Below, piece after piece: positions 9,940-22,123 of a stretch of DNA of 64,000 bases. The DNA is taken from assembly GCF_028898845.1 (NCBI RefSeq), contig NZ_CP118574.1, positions 7,055,001 through 7,119,000 of the forward strand. Reading direction: 5' to 3'. The first letter of the stretch is position 1, and each line of letters starts with the position of its first letter. Position numbers and translations under genes: made by a program. Origin of the DNA: Streptomyces sp. WZ-12 (lineage in GTDB: Bacteria; Actinomycetota; Actinomycetes; Streptomycetales; Streptomycetaceae). A model generated the notes under the pieces. It had not been told where the DNA came from. It saw only the letters and a program-made list of their open reading frames with translations, and did no database searches.

Positions 9940-10809
9940 TCAGTAGGAGTAGAACCCGGACCCGGACTTCCGCCCCAGCCGCCCCGCGTCCACCATCCGC
10001 TGCAGCAACGGCGGTGCGGCGTAGAGCGGTTCCTTGTACTCCTCGTACATCGAGGCGGCGACCGAGGCGACGGTGTCCAGGCCGATCAGGTCGGAGAGCT
10101 TGAGCGGGCCCATCGGGTGGGCGCAGCCCAACTCCATGCCGTTGTCGATGTCCTCACGGCTGGCGATGCCCGACTCGAACATCCGGACCGCGGAGAGCAG
10201 GTAGGGGATGAGCAGCGCGTTCACCACGAAGCCGGAGCGGTCCTGGGCGCGGATCGCGTGCTTGCCGAGCACGTCCTGGGTCAGCGACTCGGCGCGCTTG
10301 AGGGTCTCCTCGCTGGTGGTGAGCGCGGGGATCAGCTCGACCAGCTTCTGCACCGGTGCCGGGTTGAAGAAGTGGATGCCGATGACATGGTCGGGTCGGG
10401 AGGTCGCCACCGCCAGCTTCACCAGTGGGATGGACGAGGTGTTGGAGGCCAAGATGGCGTCCGAGCGGACCACGACCTGGTCGAGGACCTGGAAGATCTC
10501 CGTCTTGACCTGCTCGTTCTCGACAACCGCCTCGATGACGAGGTCACGGTCGGCGAACTCGCCGAGGTCGGTGGTGAAGCTGAGCCGGCCGAGCGTCGCA
10601 TCGCGCTCGGCGACCGTCATCTTGCCGCGCTCGGCGGCCTTGTCGAGCGAGTTGGTCAGACGGGTGCGCCCCAACTCCAGTGCCTCACCGGTGGTCTCCG
10701 CGACCTTGACGTCCAGCCCGGCGCGGGCGCACACCTCGGCGATGCCAGCGCCCATCTGGCCACAGCCGACCACTCCGACGCGTGCAATGTCGGCGAATGA
10801 GTCCGTCAC
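9940..10809 (-). CDS. 3-hydroxybutyryl-CoA / 3-hydroxyacyl-CoA dehydrogenase
   Basis: A 289-residue NAD(P)-dependent dehydrogenase. The Rossmann motif GVVGCGQMGAGIAEVCARAG is at about 12-31, the N-terminal catalytic region contains SNTSSIP and HFFNPAP, and the C-terminal helical domain contains DRSGFVVNALLIPYL. It oxidises or reduces 3-hydroxyacyl-CoA in butyrate, PHB and fatty-acid metabolism and supplies reduced C4 units. Length and motifs match the Hbd/FadB2 family. The start is GTG at 10809. It is a monocistronic minus-strand gene with its own terminator. Confidence 0.92.
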   Translation of the reverse strand: MTDSFADIARVGVVGCGQMGAGIAEVCARAGLDVKVAETTGEALELGRTRLTNSLDKAAERGKMTVAERDATLGRLSFTTDLGEFADRDLVIEAVVENEQVKTEIFQVLDQVVVRSDAILASNTSSIPLVKLAVATSRPDHVIGIHFFNPAPVQKLVELIPALTTSEETLKRAESLTQDVLGKHAIRAQDRSGFVVNALLIPYLLSAVRMFESGIASREDIDNGMELGCAHPMGPLKLSDLIGLDTVASVAASMYEEYKEPLYAAPPLLQRMVDAGRLGRKSGSGFYSY

Positions 10810-10968
10810 CTCGTGCCTTTCGCTGATCTACAGGACCGGCGGTCCGCCGTAAGGGTTAGGCGGCCGCCTCGCCCTTGACGTTACTCCGCGCGGTGCCGGA
10901 AGGAGGGCGCAGGGGCGGGCATTCTGAGGCTGCTACTCGGGACGAAACGGACGAGATGGGGGCTTTTC

Positions 10969-12189
10969 ATGCGAGGTATCTCACGCCGCGGGTTCGGTGC
11001 GGCGGCGCTGGGGGCGGCCTCCTGGCTGCTCGGCGCGGGTGCCGGGGCGGGCCGGGGCGCCCCGGCCGGTCGGGAGCTGCGCGGGATGTGGCTGGCGACG
11101 GTGGCCAATCTGGACTGGCCGTCCCGGCCCGGGCTGGACCGGGCGACCCAGCAGCGGGAACTGGTCGGGCTGCTGGACGCCGCGGTCCGGCGGCGGTTGA
11201 ACGCGGTGTTCTTCCAGGTGCGGCCGACCGCGGACGCGCTGTGGCCGTCGCCGTACGAGCCCTGGGCGCAGGTCCTGACCGGGGTGCAGGGCCGCGACCC
11301 GGGCTGGGACCCGCTGGACTTCGCGGTCCGGGAGGCGCACCGGCGCGGCCTGGCGCTGCACGGGTGGTTCAACCCGTACCGGATCGCCAACCACGCCGAC
11401 CCCGGCCGGCTGGTCCCCGGTCACCCCGCCCGCCGGCACCCGGGCTGGGTGGTGCCCTACGCCGGCAAGCTCTACTACAACCCCGGGCTGCCCGAGGTCC
11501 GCCGCTTCGTCCAGGACGCGATGCTGGACGCGGTTCGCCGCTACCCGCTCGACGGGGTGCACTTCGACGACTACTTCTACCCGTACCCGGTCGCCGGCCA
11601 GGGGTTCGGCGACGACGCGGCCTACGAGGAGTACGGCGGCGAGTTCGCGGGCCGCGGCGACTGGCGGCGGGACAACGTCAACCTGCTGATCCGGGAGATG
11701 CACGAGCGGCTCGCCGGGGTCGGCCGCCAAGTGCCGTTCGGCGTCAGCCCGTTCGCGGTCTGGCGCAACAGCGCGACCGATCCGCACGGCTCCCGGACCG
11801 AGGCCGGGGTGCAGGCGTACGACGACCTCTACGCCGACACCCGGCGCTGGGTGCGGGAGGGCTGGGTCGACTCGATCGTGCCGCAGGTCTACTGGCCGCT
11901 GGGCTTCGCCGCCGCCGACTACGCGGAGCTGGTGACGTGGTGGGCCAGGACCGTGGCGGGCACCCGGGTGGCGCTCTACATCGGCGAGGCGCTCTACAAG
12001 GCGGGCCCGTCCGCGCAGCCCGCGGCCTGGCAGGACCCGGCCGAGCTCTCCCGACACCTCACCTTCGCCGCCCGCCATCCGCAGGTCGCCGGGCACGTCT
12101 ACTTCTCGACCAAGGACGTGGTGAAGGACCCGCTGGGCGCGCTGGCCCGGGTGGTGAAGGACCACTACGGCGGCCCGGCCCGGCCGTGA
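10969..12189 (+). CDS. Tat-exported glycosidase-like protein, GHL10 family
   Basis: A 406-residue protein with a twin-arginine signal (SRRGFGAAALGAASWLLGAG at residues 5-24) and a glycosyl-hydrolase-like 10 domain (PF02638 type): RGMWLATVANLDWP, then LDGVHFDDYFYPYP, then VDSIVPQVYWP. The DD pair and the strand-end acidic residues fit a TIM-barrel hydrolase. It is probably secreted or lipid-anchored and acts on a cell-wall or extracellular glycan; the substrate is not known. The ATG follows GATGGGGG. A strong hairpin follows the stop. Confidence 0.85.
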   Translation: MRGISRRGFGAAALGAASWLLGAGAGAGRGAPAGRELRGMWLATVANLDWPSRPGLDRATQQRELVGLLDAAVRRRLNAVFFQVRPTADALWPSPYEPWAQVLTGVQGRDPGWDPLDFAVREAHRRGLALHGWFNPYRIANHADPGRLVPGHPARRHPGWVVPYAGKLYYNPGLPEVRRFVQDAMLDAVRRYPLDGVHFDDYFYPYPVAGQGFGDDAAYEEYGGEFAGRGDWRRDNVNLLIREMHERLAGVGRQVPFGVSPFAVWRNSATDPHGSRTEAGVQAYDDLYADTRRWVREGWVDSIVPQVYWPLGFAAADYAELVTWWARTVAGTRVALYIGEALYKAGPSAQPAAWQDPAELSRHLTFAARHPQVAGHVYFSTKDVVKDPLGALARVVKDHYGGPARP

Positions 12190-12191
12190 GC

Positions 12192-12234
12192 ACCGCGGCG
12201 GCGGTGGCGGGCGACCCGCCACCGCCGCCGCGGT
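12192..12234. terminator. Bidirectional hairpin between convergent genes
   Basis: ACCGCGGCGGCGGTGGCGGG and its complement pair almost perfectly (about 20 bp) around a 3-base loop between the stops of the GHL10 gene and the minus-strand DUF1918 gene. Confidence 0.75.
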
Positions 12235-12237
12235 CCG

Positions 12238-12447
12238 CTAGCGGATGGTGTGGGGTTGGGTGGACTTGGGGTGTTGGACGACGCAGTCCGGACCGGGCCA
12301 CATGATCGTTTCGTGGCCGTCCTCGGCGCGGACGCGGAAGGGCGGTTCGCCGTTGGTCCCCAGCACTTCCACGATCTCGACGACGTGGTCGCCGTGACCG
12401 ACGGTCCTGCCGTGCACCAGCAGCCGGTCGCCCGTCTTCGCGTGCAT
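12238..12447 (-). CDS. DUF1918 domain protein
   Basis: A 69-residue protein beginning MHAKTGDRLLVHGRTVGHGD and ending in DGHETIMWPGPDCVV, the complete pattern of the small actinobacterial DUF1918 family (SH3-like fold). The ATG at 12447 has GGAGGAG five bases upstream; longer readings have no ribosome site. The function of the family is unknown. Confidence 0.85.
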   Translation of the reverse strand: MHAKTGDRLLVHGRTVGHGDHVVEIVEVLGTNGEPPFRVRAEDGHETIMWPGPDCVVQHPKSTQPHTIR

Positions 12448-12632
12448 CTGGGCTCCTCCGCTTCGGGCGGCCGCCGACCGGGGTGGCCGACGCGCACGGC
12501 GGCCGGGCGGTGGGGCGGCCAACGGTTTGCGGGCCCGCGAGCGGCCCGGACGGCACTACCTGCCGTCGTTCGCCAGTTTAGGTCCGGGGTGCCGGGGCGC
12601 ACCCGGTGAGGGCGGGCCCCGGCGCCGGGCCG

Positions 12633-13587
<955 letters not shown>

Positions 13588-13589
<2 letters not shown>

Positions 13590-15054
13590 GCATGAGCGTA
13601 GCAGTGGGGCTGAACTGGTCGCGAGCCTGCGGGAAGAGCTGGAGCGCTACTCCCCGGGTGAGAAGCTGCCATCGAGTCGGGCGCTGGTCGAGCGGCACCG
13701 GGTCAGCCCGGTGACCGTCTCCCGGGCGCTGGCCGTGCTCGTCGCCGAGGGGCTGGTCGTCACCCGCCCCGGCGCCGGGGCGTTCCGCGCCGAGCCGCGT
13801 AGCGCGGCGCCCCGCCGGGTCGACACCTCCTGGCAGGAGATCGCGCTGAGCGCCGAGCCGGCCGGCGACCAGGTGCCGCGCAGCGTCGACGCCACCGGGG
13901 TGCTGGCCACCCTCGCCGCCCCCGCGCCCGGCGTCATCGAGTTCAACGGCGGCTATCTGCACCCCTCCCTCCAGCCCGAACGTGCCCTGGCCGCCGCGCT
14001 GGCCCGGGCCGGACGGCGCCCCGGCGCCTGGGGGCGGCCGCCCCTGGACGGGGTGCCGGAGCTGCGCGAGTGGTTCGCCCGGGAGATCGGCGGGCCCGGC
14101 GGACCGCTCGCCGCCAGCGACGTCCTGATCACCGCCGGCGGCCAGAGCGCGCTGACCGCCGCGCTGCGCGCGCTGGCCGCCCCCGGCGCCCCGGTCCTGC
14201 TCGAATCACCCACCTATCCCGGCTTGTTGGCGGTCGCCCGGGCCTCCGGACTCCGCCCCGTCCCGGTCCCGATGGACGCCGACGGCGTGCGCACCGATCT
14301 GCTCGCCGACGCCTTCCGGGCCAGCGGCGCCCGGCTGTTCCTCTGCCAGCCGCTGTTCCAGAACCCCTCCGGCGCGGCGCTGGTCGCCGAGCGCCGCCGG
14401 GAGGTGCTGCGGATCGCCCGGGCCGCCGGCGCGTTCGTCGTCGAGGACGACTTCGCCCGCTTCCTGGGCCACGCCGATGCGCCCGCGCTGCCGCCGACGC
14501 TGCTCGCCGACGACCCGGACGGCACCGTCGTGCACGTCCGCTCGCTCACCAAGATCACCTCGCCGAGCCTGCGGGTGGGCGCCCTCGCGGCCCGCGGCCC
14601 GGTGCTCGACCGGCTGCGCGCCATCCAGGTCGTCGACAGCTTCTTCGTGCCGGGGCCGCTCCAGGAGGCCGCGCTGGAGCTCGTCGGCTCGCCCGCCTGG
14701 GGCCGTCATCTCCGGCTGGTGGCCGGGGAGTTGGCGACCCGTCGGCAGGCGATGCGGACCGCGCTGGAGCGCGAGGTGCCGGCGCTGGTCGCCGCGGGCC
14801 CCGGCAGCCGCACCGCCCGCGGCGGCTGCCACATCTGGCTGCGGCTGCCGGACGGCACCGACGAGGCGGCGCTGACCGGCGCCGGGCAGCGCGCCGGCGT
14901 CGCGGTGGCGGCCGGCCGCCCCTACTTCCCCGCCGAGCCGCCCGCCCCTCACCTGCGGCTGAGCTTCGCCTCCGCGGCCGGCCCCGGCGAACTGGACGAG
15001 GGCGTCCGCAGGCTCCGCACCGCCTGCGAGGAGTTGGGCGTCCCGGTCGGCTGA
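13588..15054 (+). CDS. MocR-type regulator: GntR wHTH fused to aminotransferase fold
   Basis: A 488-residue protein: a GntR winged helix at about 5-75 (LPSSRALVERHRVSPVTVSR) and a fold-type I aminotransferase domain at about 110-480. The PLP-binding lysine is in VRSLTKITSPSLRVG. Such proteins sense PLP or amino-compound aldimines and control a divergent gene, here the EamA exporter. The ATG at 13588 has no ribosome site and sits at the likely transcript start, consistent with leaderless translation. The length is normal for MocR proteins. Confidence 0.9.
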
Positions 15055-15118
15055 ACGGGCCGGGGTCGGCACCGGGTACCCGTTCGACTCCGCGCGCCCC
15101 ATCTGCCAGTCTCCCGGC

Positions 15119-15580
15119 ATGAACGCGCGCGCCCTCGACGGCTACGAGATCTCCACCGACCCCGACCGGCTCGACGTGGCCCTGGTCCACCACTGGCTGG
15201 CCACCGACTCCTACTGGGCCCTGGGCCGGACCCGCGAGCACCACGACCGGGCCGTCGCCGGATCGCTCAACTTCGGCCTGTACGAAGCCGCTTCGGGCCG
15301 CCAGGCCGGCTACGCCCGGATCGTCACCGACTACGTCACCTTCGCCTGGCTCTGCGACGTCTACATCTGCCCCGACGACCGCGGCAAGGGTCTGGGCACC
15401 GCCCTGGTGGAGGCGGTCGCAGCGGAGCTGGAGCCGCACGGGCTGGCCCGGATCACCCTCGCCACCAAGGACGCGCACGGCGTCTACGAGAAGGTCGGCT
15501 TCCGGCCGCTGGTCGCGCCCGAGCAGTGGATGACGCTCGGGCTGCTCGACCCGGGGCCCCTCGCGCCGGAGGCCGCCTGA
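15119..15580 (+). CDS. GNAT-family N-acetyltransferase
   Basis: A 153-residue protein with the GNAT acetyl-CoA loop in VYICPDDRGKGLGTALVEAV (residues about 79-98) and the late strand KDAHGVYEKVGF. It resembles the short single-domain acetyltransferases that act on small amines. It lies 64 bp after the MocR gene on the same strand. The acceptor is unknown. Confidence 0.85.
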   Translation: MNARALDGYEISTDPDRLDVALVHHWLATDSYWALGRTREHHDRAVAGSLNFGLYEAASGRQAGYARIVTDYVTFAWLCDVYICPDDRGKGLGTALVEAVAAELEPHGLARITLATKDAHGVYEKVGFRPLVAPEQWMTLGLLDPGPLAPEAA

Positions 15581-15617
15581 CGGTCAAGTCACCGCGGCCG
15601 CCGGGCACATGGCGGCC

Positions 15618-16391
15618 TCACGCCCCGGCGTCCGGGGCGCGGTCCGCCGGCGCACCCGTCCGCATCAGCCAGGCGTTGGCCGCCGCGACCCGGCCGCCGA
15701 CCCGCAGCTTGGCGTAGGCGTGCTCCAGGTGCTTGTCGACGGTGCGCGGGCTGATCGCCAGCCGGTGCGCGATCTGTTGGTTCGTCAGACCGTCGGCGAG
15801 CAGGCCGAGCACCGCCGATTCGCGGCGGGTGACCAGGTCCCGGGCCGGCTCCGGGGGCGGCGGGGCGAGGCGGCCCAGGGCCCGGATCAGGCGGGCGCGC
15901 AGCAGGCCGGCGGCGGCCACGTCGGCGTCGCTGAAGTCGCGGTCCCGCCGGCCCCGGCTGACCACCACCGCGACCCGGCGCGGCCCGCCCGCGGCGTACC
16001 CGGCGGGGAAGGACATCGCCAACTGCCGCTCGGCGCCGAACGGTCGGTAGACGTCGGGGTAGACGGGCAGGGCGTGGAACTCGCCGGTGGTCTGGAGGGC
16101 GGAGCGGCGCATCGGGGTGCCGCTGCCGAGCCGGGTGTGCCGCACGAAGGAGTCGCACCACCACCCGCGGTCGAAGGCGTCCAGCACGTCCCGGCTCAGC
16201 AGGCCGGCGGGGAGGGTGCACAGCGGATGGGCCGGGTCCGGGCGGGGCGACCAGATGACGCTGTCGCCGGGGACCGCGTCGAGCAGCAGCGGCAGCAGCG
16301 CCGGGACCAGGGCGTCCTCGTCCACGGCGTCGATGAGGAGGTCCACGACGGGGAGGATGCGCCGCACGCCGGCCTCCGCGGCCGTGCTCAT
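15618..16391 (-). CDS. LuxR-type transcriptional regulator
   Basis: A 257-residue protein with an N-terminal sensory domain of no recognised family (residues 1-190) and a C-terminal LuxR helix-turn-helix (TRRESAVLGLLADGLTNQQI, then SPRTVDKHLEHAYAKLRVGG). The ATG at 16391 is chosen because upstream readings pass through low-complexity Arg/Pro sequence. It is convergent with the GNAT gene. The 310-bp gap upstream (16392-16701) has two hairpins (16440-16462 and 16510-16534) and no gene that I can support. Confidence 0.82.
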   Translation of the reverse strand: MSTAAEAGVRRILPVVDLLIDAVDEDALVPALLPLLLDAVPGDSVIWSPRPDPAHPLCTLPAGLLSRDVLDAFDRGWWCDSFVRHTRLGSGTPMRRSALQTTGEFHALPVYPDVYRPFGAERQLAMSFPAGYAAGGPRRVAVVVSRGRRDRDFSDADVAAAGLLRARLIRALGRLAPPPPEPARDLVTRRESAVLGLLADGLTNQQIAHRLAISPRTVDKHLEHAYAKLRVGGRVAAANAWLMRTGAPADRAPDAGA

Positions 16392-16701
16392 ACGTCCAGC
16401 CTGCCGAGCCCCCCGGCAGCGGTCAAGGCCGCTCGGGACGGCTCCCGAGGCGCCCGGGAGCCGCCCGGAGCGGGGCCGCCCGGCCGGCCGGGGGAAGACC
16501 GGCCGGGGGCGTCGGGCGCGCGAGGCGCCCGACGGCATGGACGCGCTTCCCGCCCGAGCGGGCGGAGACCGCCGTGACCGCCGTCTTCTCCCTTCTACTG
16601 CACCAGTTGCGGCCGCCGCAGCGCCATACGCGGTTCCCCGTACCCGCCGGGCCGGCCCGGCGCCGCCGGCCGAGACTGGAAGGACGAGGAGGTGGTGGGG
16701 C

Positions 16702-16893
16702 ATGCGCAAGATGATCGACTGTCGGGACTACCCGAGCGAGAAGAAGTGCACCCTCGTCATCGCCGGCGAGGAGGAGGAAGTGCTCCGCGCCGCCACCGCG
16801 CACGCGATCGCCGTGCACGGCCACACGGACAGCCCCGAACTGCGCGAGCAACTCCGTAAGTCCCTCAGGAACGAGATGCCACAGCCCGCCTGA
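16702..16893 (+). CDS. DUF1059 small protein
   Basis: A 63-residue protein with the DUF1059 pattern: MIDCRDYPSEKKCTLVIAGE, then ATAHAIAVHGHTDSPELREQ. The two Cys residues and the His-rich AHAIAVHGH segment are typical. The ATG follows GAGGAGGTGG. The function of the family is unknown; it is often small and stress-linked in Streptomyces. It stands alone. Confidence 0.85.
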   Translation: MRKMIDCRDYPSEKKCTLVIAGEEEEVLRAATAHAIAVHGHTDSPELREQLRKSLRNEMPQPA

Positions 16894-17103
16894 GCCACCG
16901 GTGGAGCGGTGGTCGTGCCCGGTCGTTCCCAGGGGCGGCCGGGCACGCGCGCTCCCGGTACCCGCGTTCGGGCCCGCTGCGGTCGTCGGGCCGCGCCGCC
17001 CGGCGCAGGATCGTCCTGGAACGGGCACCCGGCGCCCGCCCGGCGGCACCGCCGCGACGCGTCCGCCGGGCACCACCGGGAACGCACGGACGGGAGCGGG
17101 CCG

Positions 17104-18681
17104 ATGGCGGACGGCGCGGCGCACGACGCGGGGGAGGGCGCCCCCGGGGACCGCCCGCGGCCCGGCCTGGACCGCCGGCGCTTCCTCGGCGCGGCCACCG
17201 GCCTCGCGGCCCTGGCCACCGGCCTGACCGGCTGCGCCACCTCCGGCGACGGTCCGCGCGGCGGCCGCCCAGCGGACCCGCTCGCCGCCGAGCGCGACCG
17301 CCCCGGCAGCCCCGACTGGCGACTGCGCACCACCGGCCCGCCGGACGCGATCGAGGGCTACCCGGACCGCGTCAGCGTGCTCCCCGGCGAGGAGTTCGGC
17401 CTGCACGTCTCCACCACCGCGCCCGGTTTCCGGGTCTCCGCCTACCGGGTCGGCTGGTACGGCGGCGCCCAGGCCCGCCTGGTGTGGCGCTCGGACCGCC
17501 TCGCCGGACGCCGCGCCCCCGCGCCGCACCTGCTGCCCAAGACCCGTACGGTACGGGCCGGTTGGCCGCGCACCACCGCCGTCCGCACCGACGGCTGGCC
17601 GCCCGGCGCCTACCTGCTGCGCCTGGACGCCGACCACGGCCACCAGCGCTACGTCCCGCTCGTGGTCCGCTCGCCCGCCGCCGCGGGCCGCACCGTGCTG
17701 ATGCACGCGGTGACGACCTGGCAGGCGTACAACGCCTGGGGCGGCCACAGCCTCTACCGCGGCCGGGACGGCGACTACGCCGGCCGCTCCCTCGCCGTCA
17801 CCTTCGACCGCCCCTACGACGCCACCGGCGCCGAGAAGTTCCTGGTCTACGAGCGCGCCCTGGTGGTGCTGGCCGAACGCCTCGGGCTGCCGCTGGCCTA
17901 CACCACCTCGCTCGACGTCCACCGCGACGCCGACGCGCTGCGCGGCGCCACCGCCGTGCTCTCCCCGGGCCACGACGAGTACTGGACGCCGCAGCAGCGC
18001 GAGCACGTCACCCGGGCCCGCGACGCCGGCACCAACGTCGCCTTCCTCGGCGCCAACGCCTGCTTCCGCCGGGTCCGCCTGGACGCCGGCCCGAACGGCG
18101 GGCCGCCCACCGTGACGTGCTACAAGACCGCCTACCGCGACGACCCCGCCTTCGCCGCCCACCAGGCCCCGCCCACCCACGACTTCCGCGCCCCGCCCGC
18201 CGCCGACCCCGAGTCCTCCCTCACCGGCGTCTTCTACGAGGGCTACCCGACGGACGCGCCCTACGTCGTCCACGGCGCCGACCACTGGCTCTTCGAGGGC
18301 ACCGGGGTCAGGCCCGGGGACGCCTTCGCGCACCTGGTCGGGGTGGAGTACGACCGGGTCACACCGGAGGCCCCCACCCCTGCCGACCTGGAGATCGTCG
18401 CGCACTCCCCGCTGGTCTGCCGCGGCCGTGCCAGCCACGCCGACTCCGCCTACTACACCGTGCCCAGCGGGGCCGGGGTCTTCGCCACCGGCACCATGCG
18501 CTGGGTCGAGGCCCTCATGGCCGGCACCCGGGACAATGGCCGCAACCACGGCCTCGACCGCCGCACCGGCGCGTTCGTCACCCGCACCACCGAGAACCTG
18601 CTGCGCGCCTTCGCCGCGGGCCCGGCGGCCCGCCACCGCCCGGCCCCGCAGCGCAACACCGACCGCGTGTACGGGGGATGA
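17104..18681 (+). CDS. Secreted N,N-dimethylformamidase beta-subunit-like protein
   Basis: A 525-residue protein with a twin-arginine motif and lipobox (DRRRFLGAATGLAALATGLT, then GC), so it is probably a Tat-exported lipoprotein. The body resembles the C-terminal domain of the N,N-dimethylformamidase large subunit family: AYRVGWYGG, TWQAYNAWGGHSLY, LSPGHDEYWT, and a late GAGVFATGTMRW. Actual amidase activity is not shown by sequence. The ATG at 17104 follows GGGAGCGGG. It ends just before the argC promoter. Confidence 0.75.
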   Translation: MADGAAHDAGEGAPGDRPRPGLDRRRFLGAATGLAALATGLTGCATSGDGPRGGRPADPLAAERDRPGSPDWRLRTTGPPDAIEGYPDRVSVLPGEEFGLHVSTTAPGFRVSAYRVGWYGGAQARLVWRSDRLAGRRAPAPHLLPKTRTVRAGWPRTTAVRTDGWPPGAYLLRLDADHGHQRYVPLVVRSPAAAGRTVLMHAVTTWQAYNAWGGHSLYRGRDGDYAGRSLAVTFDRPYDATGAEKFLVYERALVVLAERLGLPLAYTTSLDVHRDADALRGATAVLSPGHDEYWTPQQREHVTRARDAGTNVAFLGANACFRRVRLDAGPNGGPPTVTCYKTAYRDDPAFAAHQAPPTHDFRAPPAADPESSLTGVFYEGYPTDAPYVVHGADHWLFEGTGVRPGDAFAHLVGVEYDRVTPEAPTPADLEIVAHSPLVCRGRASHADSAYYTVPSGAGVFATGTMRWVEALMAGTRDNGRNHGLDRRTGAFVTRTTENLLRAFAAGPAARHRPAPQRNTDRVYGG

Positions 18682-18709
18682 GCGGGTAGCGCCGCGAGCC
18701 CCGCAGAAC

Positions 18710-19799
<1,090 letters not shown>

Positions 19800-19926
19800 G
19801 CCGGGCGCTTCCCGGCGGGGCGCGCGTGGCCGCCGGGCCGCGGCCCACGACCGAAGGGGCGTCGCCGCACCACGCGGCCGACAACGACACGAGCCGCTGC
19901 TGCGGCGGGGCGAACGAGGAGAAGCA

Positions 19927-21084
19927 GTGAGTGTGACGGCAGCCAAGGGCTTCCTCGCGGCGGGCATCGCCGCCGGGATCAAGGAGAGCGGGAACCCCGA
20001 CCTCGCCCTCGTGGTGAACAGCGGGCCGCGGCTGGCCGCCGCCGGCGTGTTCACCGCCAACCGCGTCAAGGCCGCGCCGGTCCTCTGGTCCGAGCAGGTC
20101 CTCAAGGGCGGCCGGGTCTCCGCGGTGATCCTCAACTCCGGTGGCGCCAACGCCTGTACGGGCCCGCTCGGCTTCCAGGACACCCATGCGACCGCCGAGA
20201 AGGTCGCCGAGGTGCTGGACGGGCACAGCGCCGGCGAGGTCGCGGTGGCCTCCACCGGCCTGATCGGGGTGCGACTGCCCATGGACAAGCTGCTGCCCGG
20301 CGTGGCGAAGGCCGCCGCCGAACTCACCGGCCACGGCGGCGAGAAGGCCGCCATCGCCATCAAGACCACCGACAGCGTCCACAAGACCGCCCAGGTCACC
20401 ACCTCCGAGGGCGTCACCGTCGGCGGCATGGCCAAGGGCGCCGGCATGCTCGCGCCCGGCCTCGCCACCATGCTCGCGGTGCTGACCACCGACGCGGACG
20501 TCCCCGCCGAGCAGTTGGACGCCGCGCTGCGCGGCGCCACCCGCACCACCTTCGACCGGGTCGACTCCGACGGCTGCATGTCCACCAACGACACCGTGCT
20601 GCTGCTGGCCTCCGGCGCCTCCGGCGTCGTCCCGGACCCGGACTCCTTCGCCGCGGCGGTCCGCGAGGTCTGCGACGACCTGGCCCGGCAGTTGATCGGC
20701 GACGCCGAGGGCGCCAGCAAGGACATCCGCATCGAGGTGATCAACGCCGCGAGCGAGGACGACGCGGTCGAGGTCGGCCGCTCCATCGCCCGCAACAACC
20801 TCCTCAAGTGCGCCCTGCACGGCGAGGACCCCAACTGGGGCCGGGTGCTCTCCGCCATCGGCACCACCGCCGCCGCCTTCGACCCGGACCGGCTCAACGT
20901 CGCGATCAACGACGTCTGGGTGTGCAAGAACGGCTCGGTGGGCGAGGACCGCGAGCTGGTGGACATGCGCTACCGCGAGGTGCGGATCACCGCCGACCTC
21001 GCCGCCGGCGCGCACTCCGCCGTCATCTGGTCCAACGACCTCACCGCCGACTACGTCCACGAGAACAGCGCGTACTCCTCATGA
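19927..21084 (+). CDS. argJ: Bifunctional glutamate N-acetyltransferase / ornithine acetyltransferase
   Basis: A 385-residue Ntn-fold enzyme that recycles the acetyl group between ornithine and glutamate. The precursor is cleaved before Thr181 in [13 protein letters not shown], and Thr181 is then the nucleophile. The start is GTG at 19927 with GGAGAAG upstream. It lies 127 bp after argC and 85 bp before argB in the arginine operon. Confidence 0.97.
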   Translation: MSVTAAKGFLAAGIAAGIKESGNPDLALVVNSGPRLAAAGVFTANRVKAAPVLWSEQVLKGGRVSAVILNSGGANACTGPLGFQDTHATAEKVAEVLDGHSAGEVAVASTGLIGVRLPMDKLLPGVAKAAAELTGHGGEKAAIAIKTTDSVHKTAQVTTSEGVTVGGMAKGAGMLAPGLATMLAVLTTDADVPAEQLDAALRGATRTTFDRVDSDGCMSTNDTVLLLASGASGVVPDPDSFAAAVREVCDDLARQLIGDAEGASKDIRIEVINAASEDDAVEVGRSIARNNLLKCALHGEDPNWGRVLSAIGTTAAAFDPDRLNVAINDVWVCKNGSVGEDRELVDMRYREVRITADLAAGAHSAVIWSNDLTADYVHENSAYSS

Positions 21085-21169
21085 CCGGCCCCACGGCCGC
21101 CCCCGCCGCGGACCCGCGGTCGCCCCACGCACCCCACGCCTCCCCCACCGAGCGGAACGAGACCGTCGC

Positions 21170-22123
21170 ATGACGACCCGTAAGCACACCGCGCTCCCCA
21201 AGGCCCGCACCCTCGTCGAGGCGCTGCCCTGGCTGACCCGGCACCACGGCAAGACCGTGGTGATCAAGTTCGGCGGCAACGCGATGGTGGACGAGGAGCT
21301 CAAGCGCGCCTTCGCCCAGGACGTGGTCTTCCTGCGGCACGCCGGACTGCGCCCGGTCGTGGTGCACGGCGGCGGCCCGCAGATCAGCGCCCAGCTCGAA
21401 CTCCTCGGCATAGCATCGGAGTTCAAGGGCGGCCTGCGGGTCACCTCGCCCGAGGCGATGGACGTCGTCCGGATGGTGTTGGTCGGCCAGGTCCAGCGCG
21501 AGCTGGTCGGCCTGCTCAACGAGCACGGCCCGCTCGCCGTCGGCATGACCGGCGAGGACGCCCATCTGATGTCCGCCACCAAGCACTATGCCGACGTCGA
21601 CGGCGAGCGGATCGACATCGGCCGGGTCGGCGAGATCACCGCGATCGACCCGGGCGCCGTGCATGCGCTGCTGGACGACGGCCGGATTCCGGTCATCTCC
21701 TCCATCGCCCGCAGCAGCGACGAGGGCGAGCTCTCCGGCGTCTTCAACATCAACGCCGACACCGCCGCCTCCGCACTGGCCGCGGCGCTCGGCGCGGAGA
21801 CGCTGATGGTCCTCACCGACGTCGAGGGCCTCTACGAGGACTGGCCGCAGAGCGACGAGGTCATCGCCCGGCTCACCGTGAGCCAACTGGAGAAGCTGCT
21901 GCCCGAGTTGGCCAACGGCATGGTCCCGAAGATGCGGGGCTGTCTGCACGCGGTGCGCAACGGGGTGCGCACCGCCCGGGTCATCGACGGCCGGGTGCAA
22001 CACTCGATCCTGCTGGAGATCTTCACCGACGAGGGCATCGGCACCATGGTCGTCCCGGACCCCGATCCGTGCTCCGGCGACGCCCAGGCCACCGCACACC
22101 ACACCGCACAGGGGACGGAATGA
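21170..22123 (+). CDS. argB: Acetylglutamate kinase
   Basis: A 317-residue amino-acid kinase with the phosphate-binding KFGGNAMVD at about 34-42 and VVHGGGPQI at about 64-72. It phosphorylates N-acetylglutamate, usually the arginine-inhibited step. The C-terminal region (GIGTMVVPD) is typical. Its stop overlaps the argD start (ATGA). Confidence 0.97.
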   Translation: MTTRKHTALPKARTLVEALPWLTRHHGKTVVIKFGGNAMVDEELKRAFAQDVVFLRHAGLRPVVVHGGGPQISAQLELLGIASEFKGGLRVTSPEAMDVVRMVLVGQVQRELVGLLNEHGPLAVGMTGEDAHLMSATKHYADVDGERIDIGRVGEITAIDPGAVHALLDDGRIPVISSIARSSDEGELSGVFNINADTAASALAAALGAETLMVLTDVEGLYEDWPQSDEVIARLTVSQLEKLLPELANGMVPKMRGCLHAVRNGVRTARVIDGRVQHSILLEIFTDEGIGTMVVPDPDPCSGDAQATAHHTAQGTE